Assembly (NCBI GenBank): GCA_039030395.1
Contig: JBCCEF010000019.1
Coordinates: forward strand, 1-64,000
DNA length: 64,000 bases
Source: Acidobacteriota bacterium
GTDB taxonomy: Bacteria; Acidobacteriota; Thermoanaerobaculia; Multivoradales; JBCCEF01
Direction: 5' to 3'
Shown here: positions 36,095 through 43,569 of the stretch, in pieces
Numbering within the stretch: position 1 is the stretch's first letter
How the letters are laid out: the number at the start of each line of letters is the position of its first letter
Translations under genes and position numbers: made by a program
Notes under the pieces: model-generated
The model's input: the letters and a program-made list of their open reading frames with translations, nothing else
The model's database searches: none
What the model was told of the DNA's origin: nothing

Positions 36095-37567
36095 ATGATC
36101 ATGAAGAAGAACCTCGGGATCGTCGCGGCCCTCGCCGTGACCCTGCTCGCCGCCCTCTCCCTGACCGGTGCTGCCCTGGCGCAGAACACCGGCAACGCGG
36201 ACTTCACCCGCTACGTCGCCGTCGGCGACAGCCTGACCGCCGGCTTCGCCTCGAGCGGTTTGCACGCCGATGTGCAGGCTCTGAGCTACCCGGCGCTGAT
36301 CGCCCGCCAGGCGGGTGCCCCGGACTTCCAGCAGCCGCTGGCCGGCGCGCCGGGTATTCCGCCGCTCTTGGCCATCCAGAGCCTCGGTCCGGGCGCGCCG
36401 GTGATCGTGCCGCGGGCCGCCCAGCCGGGACCGCCCCTGAACCTCGGATTGCCGCGCCCCTACAACAACATGGCGGTGCCGGGCTTCACCGTGACGGACG
36501 TGGTGACCACCCGCACCGGCAACGGCATCATCGATCTGGTGCTGCGCGGCCTCGGCACCCAGCTCGAGCTGGCGGCGGTGCAGCAGCCGACCTTCGCGAG
36601 CGTTTGGATCGGCAACAACGACGTCCTGGGTGCCGCCACCAGCGGCATCGTCATCGATGGCGTGACCCTCACCCCGGCGGCGCAGTTCGAGTCCGACTAC
36701 CGGCAGATCCTCGGCACCCTGGCGGCGGTCGGAGCCAATATGGTGGTAGCGACCATCCCGAGCGTCACCAGCATTCCCTTCGTTACCACCCTGCCGCCGG
36801 TGGTAGTCGATCCGGCCACCAGTCAGCCGGTGATCCTCAACGGCGCGCCGGTACCGCTGATCGGCCCGAGCGGCCCCCTCGGCCCCGGCGACCGGGTGCT
36901 GCTGACGGCGAGCGGCTTCTTGGCCCAGGGCTTCGGCATTCCGGCGCAGCTCGGCGGCAACGGCCAGCCGCTGCCCAACGAAGCGGTGCTCGACGCTGAT
37001 GAAGTGGCGACCATCGAAGCGCGCCTCGCCCAGTACAACGACGCGATCCGGCGGGCCGCGACGGATTTTGGAGCGGCTCTGGTGCCGGTCAACTCCATCT
37101 TCAGCGACATCGCCAGGAACGGCTATGACGCCGGCGGCGGTATCGTCTACACGACGGACTTCTTGACCGGCGGCATCTTTTCCTACGATGGCGTCCACCC
37201 GACGCCCTTCGGCTATGCGCTGGTGGCCAACGAATTCATTGCGGCGATCAACGCCAGCTACGGCGCCAGCATCCCGGCGGTGGATCTCTTCCCCTTCATC
37301 TTCGGGGCGGAAGCCAACGCCGGCGCCACCATCCCGTCCGCCTCAAGCTTGACCGGTGCCGTGTTCAGTCAGGCCGCGGCAACGCAGCTCTTCACTGCGC
37401 TGCGCATCACCGGCGAAAGCCGTCAGATCGACAACCGCCCGCGGCGCCCGCGGCGCCCCCGCCGCCCGGTCGGTGGCGATAGCCCCGGCGACGGCGACTT
37501 GAATCCGGTGGACCCGCGCGGCGAGGTGGATTTCCACCCCCGCGGCCCCGGCCGCATCCGCCCGTAG
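36095..37567 (+). CDS. exported SGNH/GDSL hydrolase
   Basis: 490 aa. Signal peptide (LGIVAALAVTLLAALSLTGA), then the GDSL nucleophile block YVAVGDSLTAGFASSG, the oxyanion Asn block SVWIGNNDVLGAAT, and the catalytic Asp-His pair in FSYDGVHPTPFGYALVANE. These are blocks I, III and V of the family, so an esterase or lipase. The C-terminal 45 residues are an Arg/Pro repeat (RRPRRPRRP) followed by a Gly/Asp/Pro-rich tail, possibly a surface-attachment or linker region. AGGAG lies just upstream. Co-oriented with fadL. Confidence 0.88.
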   Translation: MIMKKNLGIVAALAVTLLAALSLTGAALAQNTGNADFTRYVAVGDSLTAGFASSGLHADVQALSYPALIARQAGAPDFQQPLAGAPGIPPLLAIQSLGPGAPVIVPRAAQPGPPLNLGLPRPYNNMAVPGFTVTDVVTTRTGNGIIDLVLRGLGTQLELAAVQQPTFASVWIGNNDVLGAATSGIVIDGVTLTPAAQFESDYRQILGTLAAVGANMVVATIPSVTSIPFVTTLPPVVVDPATSQPVILNGAPVPLIGPSGPLGPGDRVLLTASGFLAQGFGIPAQLGGNGQPLPNEAVLDADEVATIEARLAQYNDAIRRAATDFGAALVPVNSIFSDIARNGYDAGGGIVYTTDFLTGGIFSYDGVHPTPFGYALVANEFIAAINASYGASIPAVDLFPFIFGAEANAGATIPSASSLTGAVFSQAAATQLFTALRITGESRQIDNRPRRPRRPRRPVGGDSPGDGDLNPVDPRGEVDFHPRGPGRIRP

Positions 37568-37577
37568 CGGACAGAGA

Positions 37578-37619
37578 GTGTCCAGCAGGACACCCACGGG
37601 AGTCCCCTCGGGCTCCCGT
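37578..37619 (+). terminator. paired hairpins after SGNH hydrolase
   Basis: GTGTCC/GGACAC (37578-37593) and ACGGGAG/CTCCCGT (37596-37619) form two adjacent stems 10 nt after the stop. There is no T-run, so any termination would be imperfect or of the hairpin-only type. Confidence 0.45.
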
Positions 37620-37668
37620 TGCTCGATAGCCTCTTCCGGAAGCTAATGAGAGTGCTGGCACCTCCAGA

Positions 37669-37868
37669 AGCAGGCTGCTGAAGAAACATTCCATCCTTCA
37701 GCAGCCTGTTCCGAGCCCGAAGGGCGAGGCGGCGCCGGCGGCGCCGAGGACGGGGTGAGCCCGAAAAGTCTTTATTTTTCGGGCAAGGGGGCGCCCAGCC
37801 CCCTCGGAAAGAAAGCTAGCAGGGCAGCTGAAATCCTAGGGCGCAGCCCTTTTTCAGCAACCTGCTAG
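37669..37868. repeat. composite hairpin repeat, copy 6 (forward, most complete)
   Basis: The fullest copy. Left hairpin AGGCTGCTGAAG/CTTCAGCAGCCT; hairpin 1 GGCGCCGGCGGCGCC; then GAGGACGGGGTGAGC; hairpin 2 CCCGAAAA/TTTTTCGGG; hairpin 3 GGGGGCGCCCAGCCCCC; right terminal hairpin 37816-37868 with CTAGCAGG/CCTGCTAG, CTGAAA/TTTCAG and inner GGGC/GCCC. It ends 12 bp before the uvrA ATG. With the two hairpins before it, this accounts for the whole 313-bp gap. Confidence 0.85.
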
Positions 37869-37880
37869 AGTTCTCGGCCC

Positions 37881-40718
37881 ATGGATTTGATCCGCATTCG
37901 CGGCGCTCGCGAGCACAATCTCCAGAACATCAGTCTCGACATTCCCCGCAACCAGTTGGTGGTGGTGACCGGGGTGTCCGGATCCGGTAAGTCGAGCCTC
38001 GCCTTTGACACCTTGTTCGCCGAAGGACAGCGGCGCTATGTCGAGTCCCTCTCGGCCTATGCGCGGCAGTTTCTCCAGCAGATGGAGAAGCCCGATGTCG
38101 ACGCCATCGAAGGGCTGTCGCCGGCCATTTCCATCGAGCAGAAGTCGGTGTCGAAGAACCCGCGCTCGACGGTCGGCACGGTGACCGAGATCCACGACTA
38201 TTTACGCCTGCTCTATGCCTCCGTCGGGGTTCCGCATTGCCCTTCCTGCGGCAAGGTCATCCGGCCGCAGACGGTTCAGCAGATGGTCGATCGGGTGATG
38301 TCCCTCGACGAGGGCACGCGCATGGTGGTCTACGCGCCCTATGTGCGCGGCAAGAAGGGTGAGTACAAGAAGCAGCTTGCCCAGATGGCGCGGGAAGGCT
38401 TCGTGCGGGCGCGGGTCGACGGCGAGATCGTCGATCTGAGCGGCGAGCCGCCCGCCCTCGACAAGCAGAAAAAGCACATCATCGACATCGTCGTTGACCG
38501 CCTGGTGATCAAACCGGGCATCGAGAAGCGCCTGGCGGACTCCGTCGAGACGGCGCTGAAGGTGGCCGACGGTCTGCTGGTGATCGCTCCCCAGGGCGCC
38601 GCCGAGGAAACCCTGTCGCAGAGCTGGTCATGCTCCGACTGCGGCACCGGTTTGACGGAGATCACGCCGCGCCTCTTCTCCTTCAACAGTCCCTACGGCG
38701 CCTGCCCGACCTGCTCCGGCCTGGGCTCGATCAGTGGGGTCGACGAGGACAAGGTGATCGCCGATCCGGAGCGCTCGATCGACGCCGGCGCGGTAGCCGC
38801 CTGGCCGGCCAGTTCCAATTCCATGAGCATGCGGATGGTGGCGAACATCGCCAAGGCGATGAACTTCTCGCTAAAGACGCCCTGGAAGAAACTGCCCAAG
38901 AAGGTACGGCAGGTGTTGCTACACGGTAGCGGCTCGAAGGAGATTGACTTCAGCCTGAAGAGCGAACGGTCGAGCTACCGCTGGAAAGGCAAGTTCGAGG
39001 GCATCCTGCCGCGGCTGGAACGGCGCTATCGAGAGACCGACTCCGCCCACGTCCGCGCCTCGATCGAGAAGTTCATGTCCGTCCACACCTGCCCGGACTG
39101 CGCCGGCCGCCGCCTGCGGCCGGAGGCGCTGGCGGTCAAAGTGCACGGCCGTTCCATCGACGAATTGGGGCGCTTCTCGGTGCTCGAACTCGAAGCCTGG
39201 GTAGCGGCCCTCGAATTCGACGAGCGCGAACGGGCGATCGCCTCCAAGGTGATCCAGGAGGTGCACGACCGGCTGCGCTTCCTGGGCGATGTCGGAGTCG
39301 GCTACTTGAACCTGGAGCGCTCTTCGGCCAGCCTCTCCGGCGGCGAGAGCCAACGCATCCGCCTGGCCACCCAGATCGGCAGCAAACTGATGGGGGTGCT
39401 GTACGTGCTGGACGAACCGTCCATCGGCCTCCACCAGCGGGATAACGCCCGCTTGATCCGCACCCTGCGGGACATGCGCGACCTGGGCAATTCGGTGCTG
39501 GTGGTGGAGCACGACGAGGACACCATTCGCGAGGCCGACTGGGTGATCGATCTGGGCCCCGGCGCCGGTGTCCACGGCGGAGAGGTGGTGGCCGCAGGCA
39601 CCCCGAAGCAGGTGGCGCGGGCGAAGAAATCCCTCACCGGCATGTACCTGCGCGGCGAAATGGAGGTTCCCATCCCGCCCGAGCGGCGCCAGGCGACCGG
39701 TGCGCTGAAGGTCCTCGGGGCGCGAGAGAACAATCTCAAGGACCTCGACGTGACCTTCGACCTCGGTTGCCTGAACGTCGTCACCGGAGTGTCCGGCTCC
39801 GGCAAGAGCACCCTGGTCAACGACATTCTCTACAAGGCCCTCGCCAAGCACTTCTACCGCGCCGGCGACCGCCCGGGGAAACACATGGCGGTGAAGGGCT
39901 TGGAGAAGATCGACAAGGTCATCGCCATCGATCAGAGCCCCATCGGTCGCACTCCGCGCTCCAATCCGGCGACCTACACCAACGTCTTCAACCACATCCG
40001 CAACCTGATGGCGAAGACCCCCGAGGCGCGAATGCGCGGCTACGCCCCCGGGCGATTCAGCTTCAACGTCAAGGGAGGCCGCTGTGAGGCCTGCTCCGGC
40101 GATGGGCAGATCAAGATCGAGATGCACTTCCTGCCGGACATCTACGTCACCTGTGAGGTTTGCGGCGGCAAGCGCTACGACCGGGAGACGCTGCAGGTGT
40201 TGTACAAGGGTCTGTCGATCGCCGACATCCTGGCCCTGCCGGTGGAGCAAGCGCGGGAGGTGTTCCAGAACATTCCGGCGATCGAGCGGGTGCTCGCCAC
40301 CTTGGACGAAGTGGGCCTCGGCTACATTCGGCTGGGGCAGCCGGCGACCACCCTTTCCGGCGGCGAGGCACAGCGAGTGAAGCTGGCCCGGGAGCTTTGC
40401 AAGCGCTCCACCGGCCAAACCCTCTACCTGCTCGACGAACCCACCACCGGCCTGCATTTCGACGACGTCGGCAAGCTGCTGCGGTTGCTGCACCGGTTGG
40501 TGGATCTGGGGAACACGGTGGTGATCATCGAACACAACCTGGACGTCATCAAAATCGCTGACCGCATCATCGATCTCGGTCCCGAGGGCGGCGCCGGGGG
40601 CGGTGAGCTGATCGCCGCCGGCAGTCCGGAGGCGGTGGCAGCGGTGGCGGAGAGTTTCACCGGGCAGTACCTCCGCCGCACCCTCGAAGGCCGCGAGCAA
40701 GCCCGCGAGGCGAGCTAA
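37881..40718 (+). CDS. uvrA: excinuclease ABC subunit A
   Basis: Damage-recognition ATPase of nucleotide excision repair. 945 aa, normal length. Two ABC modules: Walker A TGVSGSGKSSLAFDTLFAEG (about residue 34) and TGVSGSGKSTLVNDILYKAL (about 640), ABC signatures SASLSGGESQRIRLATQIGS and TTLSGGEAQRVKLARELCKR, and Walker B LYVLDEPSIGLHQRDN and LYLLDEPTTGLHFDDV. Zinc-finger Cys pairs are at CPSCG, CSDCG/CPTCSG and CEACSGDG/CEVCGG. No ribosome site is seen before the ATG, which lies 12 bp after repeat copy 6. Confidence 0.97.
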   Translation: MDLIRIRGAREHNLQNISLDIPRNQLVVVTGVSGSGKSSLAFDTLFAEGQRRYVESLSAYARQFLQQMEKPDVDAIEGLSPAISIEQKSVSKNPRSTVGTVTEIHDYLRLLYASVGVPHCPSCGKVIRPQTVQQMVDRVMSLDEGTRMVVYAPYVRGKKGEYKKQLAQMAREGFVRARVDGEIVDLSGEPPALDKQKKHIIDIVVDRLVIKPGIEKRLADSVETALKVADGLLVIAPQGAAEETLSQSWSCSDCGTGLTEITPRLFSFNSPYGACPTCSGLGSISGVDEDKVIADPERSIDAGAVAAWPASSNSMSMRMVANIAKAMNFSLKTPWKKLPKKVRQVLLHGSGSKEIDFSLKSERSSYRWKGKFEGILPRLERRYRETDSAHVRASIEKFMSVHTCPDCAGRRLRPEALAVKVHGRSIDELGRFSVLELEAWVAALEFDERERAIASKVIQEVHDRLRFLGDVGVGYLNLERSSASLSGGESQRIRLATQIGSKLMGVLYVLDEPSIGLHQRDNARLIRTLRDMRDLGNSVLVVEHDEDTIREADWVIDLGPGAGVHGGEVVAAGTPKQVARAKKSLTGMYLRGEMEVPIPPERRQATGALKVLGARENNLKDLDVTFDLGCLNVVTGVSGSGKSTLVNDILYKALAKHFYRAGDRPGKHMAVKGLEKIDKVIAIDQSPIGRTPRSNPATYTNVFNHIRNLMAKTPEARMRGYAPGRFSFNVKGGRCEACSGDGQIKIEMHFLPDIYVTCEVCGGKRYDRETLQVLYKGLSIADILALPVEQAREVFQNIPAIERVLATLDEVGLGYIRLGQPATTLSGGEAQRVKLARELCKRSTGQTLYLLDEPTTGLHFDDVGKLLRLLHRLVDLGNTVVIIEHNLDVIKIADRIIDLGPEGGAGGGELIAAGSPEAVAAVAESFTGQYLRRTLEGREQAREAS

Positions 40719-40767
40719 CGCATTCGATTTCGCGGCCCGCGAGTCACCACTTCGATAGAATTTCGCC

Positions 40768-42246
40768 ATGACCTCAACCGGTGTGGGATTCGCCGAAAAG
40801 CGGCGCATCCTCCAGCTCGAGACCCTCTACGACCTTTCCCTGGCGCTGCACGCTCAGCAGCCCGAGGGGGAATTGGTGGAGGAATTGCTCCAGCGGGTGT
40901 GCGCGGTGCTCGATCCGGCCGCCGCCCTGGCCGTGACGCGCGACGCCTACGGCAAGCCGCAAGCGGTCGCCAGCGTTGGCTGGGTTGAGTCGTCTCCGGG
41001 CGGCGAAACGGTGCTGGCGGATCCGCTGTGGCACGACCTGCTGGCCGAAGGGCGGCCGCTCCGCCGTACCTCGGGAACCGTCGCCGGGCGGCCCTTCAGT
41101 GAGCTGATGGCGGCGCCTCTGGCTTGCCGCGGTGTCTTTCTGGGGCTGATGGCGGTGCTCGACAAGGAGGGCCGCGGTACCGAGGAGCCGTCGTTTTCCG
41201 ACGACGATCGCCGCTTCCTGGATTCCGTTTCGGTGCTCGCCGGGGTGGCCTTGGACTCGGTGCGTCAAGTAGAGCGCCTGGCGGAGCAGCGGCAACGGCT
41301 GGAGGAAGAGAACCAGGCCCTGCGCGGTCAGTTCGCCGATGAGGTCGGCGGCCGGAAGATCATCGCCCACGGTGCTCCCATGCGGCGGGTTTTGGAATTG
41401 GCGGAACGGGTGGCGGCGCGCGGCATCAGCGTGGTGGTGCGCGGCGAGAGTGGCACCGGCAAGGAAATGTTGACCAAGCTGATCCACTTGCGCTCCGGCC
41501 GCGAGGGGTCATTGATCGCCCTCAATTGCGCGGCGCTGCCGGAAGGGCTGCTCGAAAGCGAGCTGTTCGGCATCGAGCGCGGGGTAGCGACCGGCGTCCA
41601 GGCGCGGCCCGGCAAGCTGGAGCTGGCGCACGGCGGGACGCTCTTTCTCGACGAGATCGGCGACATGCAGCCGGCGGTGCAGGTCAAGCTCCTGCGCGCG
41701 CTACAGGAGCGCGAAGTGGTGCGCGTCGGCGGCCACAAGGCGGTTCCGGTCGACGTGCGAGTGATTGCCGCCACCCATCGAGATCTCGAAGAGATGGTGC
41801 GCCGGGGCGAGTTTCGGGAGGATCTCTACTACCGTCTCAAGGGCATCGTCCTCGAAGTGCCGCCGCTGCGCGAGCGCAAGGGCGACATTCCTCACTTGGT
41901 GCGCTACTTCACCGAGTCCTTCTGTCAGCGAGAGGGCCTTGGGGTGCCGCCCTTCCGAGCCGACGCCTTGACCCTGTTGATGAGCCACGACTATCCGGGC
42001 AACGTGCGCGAACTTCAGAACCTGGTGGAAGGAGCCCTGTCGCTGGCCGAGGGAGAAGTGAACGCGCCACTGGTGCGCTCACTCCTGGGAGGCGAAGCGG
42101 ACGACCTGGGGCCCGAAGCCCTCGACCTCGCCACGGTGGAGAAGCGCCACATTCGCCGTGTGCTGCAGATGACGCGGGGCAACAAGACGGCCGCGTCGAA
42201 GATCCTCGGTCTGGATCGAAAAACCTTACAGAGAAGGGGCTTTTGA
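40768..42246 (+). CDS. NtrC-type AAA+ activator with GAF domain and altered GAFTGA
   Basis: 492 aa. N-terminal GAF-type sensor (about residues 20-180), AAA+ domain (about 200-430) and Fis HTH at the C terminus. Walker A is VRGESGTGKEMLTKLIHL, Walker B GGTLFLDEIGDM, and DVRVIAATHRDL, FREDLYYRLKGIVLEVPPLR and HDYPGNVRELQNLVE follow. The sigma54-contact loop, normally GAFTGA, reads GVATGV, so direct sigma54 activation is doubtful. The HTH (GNKTAASKILGLDRKTLQRR) ends abruptly two residues later, slightly shorter than usual. Confidence 0.88.
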   Translation: MTSTGVGFAEKRRILQLETLYDLSLALHAQQPEGELVEELLQRVCAVLDPAAALAVTRDAYGKPQAVASVGWVESSPGGETVLADPLWHDLLAEGRPLRRTSGTVAGRPFSELMAAPLACRGVFLGLMAVLDKEGRGTEEPSFSDDDRRFLDSVSVLAGVALDSVRQVERLAEQRQRLEEENQALRGQFADEVGGRKIIAHGAPMRRVLELAERVAARGISVVVRGESGTGKEMLTKLIHLRSGREGSLIALNCAALPEGLLESELFGIERGVATGVQARPGKLELAHGGTLFLDEIGDMQPAVQVKLLRALQEREVVRVGGHKAVPVDVRVIAATHRDLEEMVRRGEFREDLYYRLKGIVLEVPPLRERKGDIPHLVRYFTESFCQREGLGVPPFRADALTLLMSHDYPGNVRELQNLVEGALSLAEGEVNAPLVRSLLGGEADDLGPEALDLATVEKRHIRRVLQMTRGNKTAASKILGLDRKTLQRRGF

Positions 42247-42285
42247 GGGAATCTCCTATATTCGCTGGTGCCCTTGCTTATCGCA

Positions 42286-42405
42286 TTGGGTCATAATGTC
42301 GCATGCGAGTCACTATGACCCAATTTCTCTTCAGCGGTACAAGATGGGGCGCTGTTCCTCATTGCATGTATACGTCTGAATAAAAAGTGCGACATTCTGA
42401 CCCAT
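42286..42405. repeat. inverted repeats, MITE- or REP-like remnant
   Basis: TTGGGTCATAATGTCGCA (42286-42303) recurs inverted as TGCGACATTCTGACCCAT (42388-42405), 16 of 18 matching. An inner perfect 10-bp arm TATGACCCAA (42314-42323) also pairs with the first copy. This AT-richer stretch covers much of the 296-bp gap between the activator and the small ORF. Confidence 0.5.
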
Positions 42406-42409
42406 CATT

Positions 42410-42445
42410 AGGTGCCACCCGTTTGTCAACAATCGGGTGGCACCT
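42410..42445. repeat. perfect 12-bp stem-loop, REP-like or terminator
   Basis: AGGTGCCACCCG (42410-42421) and CGGGTGGCACCT (42434-42445) form a perfect stem with a 12-nt loop and no following T-run. Such GGTGCCACC-type palindromes accompany REP-associated transposases in other genomes (recollection). No transposase gene is seen here. Confidence 0.5.
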
Positions 42446-42542
42446 TGGTAAGTACTTGGGAGGATTGCCTTTCTGGCTGATCGGATGAGCCTGGCAGCGT
42501 CCTTGCTCCTCTCTGGGTGAAACAGAGAAGGAAGAGCCGATC

Positions 42543-42698
42543 ATGCTAGAGTCCGTTCGCAGACAATTCTCCGTTCCGCGCCTTTCATCGAAGGTCTTCG
42601 TTGCCGTGGGCACCGCGGCATCGTTCGGATGGTTGCTGATGAACGACATGATTCACCCCATCGTGATCTACGCTCTCGAGTTCTACCTCACCTTTTAG
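42543..42698 (+). CDS. small membrane protein (51 aa)
   Basis: A short gene with a good ribosome site (AAGGAAGAG, spacing about 8) before ATG 42543. The product has a basic amphipathic N terminus (MLESVRRQFSVPRLSSKVF) and one hydrophobic segment broken by Asp and His (ASFGWLLMNDMIHPIVIYAL). No family is recognised. It ends 29 bp before the anti-sigma kinase gene and is co-oriented with the partner-switching genes, so it may be a membrane accessory of that system or unrelated. Confidence 0.55.
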   Translation: MLESVRRQFSVPRLSSKVFVAVGTAASFGWLLMNDMIHPIVIYALEFYLTF

Positions 42699-42727
42699 GG
42701 TCCTTTCCACGAGCACCTCGGAATAAG

Positions 42728-43165
42728 ATGGCTGAGCAGGCCATACTGAGGGAGGTCACTTTGACGCTCCCGCTGGCACAGGGCGCTGAGATCGCGGCGA
42801 GCAATGCCGCGACGGCGATGGCTGAGTTGATGAGCATGAGCGCCGACCGAGTCGACGAGGTACGCTTAGCCGTCATCGAGGCGTGCATCAACGCCATCGA
42901 GCACAGCAAGACGCCGGACGGCACAGTCTTCATCACTTGCGAGATTCTGGGTACCGCCGAGCCCGAAATACTGCGCATCACAGTGCGCGACGGCGGCATC
43001 GGGTTCGAGCCGGCCGAGGTCGAAGATCCTGACATCAGCCAGAAGATCGGCGACGAGAACAAGCGGGGTTGGGGGCTCAAGATCATGCGTGGGTTGATGG
43101 ACGATGTCGAGTTCGATTCGAGCGAGCGTGGAACAAAAGTGGTCATGACGAAGGCGAAGGCATGA
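42728..43165 (+). CDS. RsbW-type anti-sigma factor kinase
   Basis: A 145-aa HATPase_c_2 protein that would bind a sigma factor or other partner and phosphorylate the STAS protein. ATP-site motifs: LAVIEACINAIEHSKTPDGT (N box), RITVRDGGIGFEP (G1) and KRGWGLKIMRGLMDDVEF (G2). ATG 42728 is the first Met of the domain; the frame open back to 42629 overlaps the small ORF and is not used. Followed 13 bp later by the STAS gene and then the phosphatase gene: a full partner-switching unit. Confidence 0.92.
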   Translation: MAEQAILREVTLTLPLAQGAEIAASNAATAMAELMSMSADRVDEVRLAVIEACINAIEHSKTPDGTVFITCEILGTAEPEILRITVRDGGIGFEPAEVEDPDISQKIGDENKRGWGLKIMRGLMDDVEFDSSERGTKVVMTKAKA

Positions 43166-43178
43166 TGGGAACCTGGAG

Positions 43179-43532
43179 ATGACCGAGACTCTGAAAGTCA
43201 CCGTCGAGCAGCACAATGGCGTGGCGGTGATCCACACCGAGGGCTACATCAACAACCAGGGCGGCGAGGAGATCGCCCGGGTGGCCTACCGTTTGGTCGA
43301 TGAAGAGGACCAGAAGAACCTGCTGCTCAATCTGGCGGGCACTAAGATCGTCAACTCCATCGGCATCTCGATTCTGATCGAGATCATCGAGCGTATCCTG
43401 GAGATCGAGGGCAAGCTGGCCTTCTGCTGCCTCACTCCTACCATCGAGAAGACCTTTCACATCATGGGTCTGGCCCAGTTCGCCGGTATTTTCGAGGATC
43501 AGCAGGCGGCCCTTGCGGCCCTCGAGTCCTGA
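43179..43532 (+). CDS. STAS-domain anti-sigma factor antagonist
   Basis: 117 aa, a single STAS domain (RsbV/SpoIIAA type). Seen: VEQHNGVAVIHTEGYINNQG, NLLLNLAGTKIVNSIGISIL with the phosphorylatable Ser in KIVNSIG, and LAFCCLTPTIEKTFHIMGL. Unphosphorylated it would bind the anti-sigma kinase encoded just upstream and free its partner; the PP2C product downstream would remove the phosphate. The sigma factor controlled is not encoded in this window. Confidence 0.93.
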   Translation: MTETLKVTVEQHNGVAVIHTEGYINNQGGEEIARVAYRLVDEEDQKNLLLNLAGTKIVNSIGISILIEIIERILEIEGKLAFCCLTPTIEKTFHIMGLAQFAGIFEDQQAALAALES

Positions 43533-43569
43533 GGCCTTCCGGCGGCTCTGACCTGACGGAAGCGCGCCT

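Noticed and set aside
38919-40808. 629-codon minus-strand frame
   Set aside because: Antisense to uvrA.
42265-42285. sigma54 promoter (GG...TTGC) after the activator gene
   Set aside because: The spacing between the GG and GC elements is about 7 instead of 10.
42359-42649. 96-codon minus-strand ORF
   Set aside because: Runs through palindromic repeats and opposite the 51-aa gene; no ribosome site or domain.
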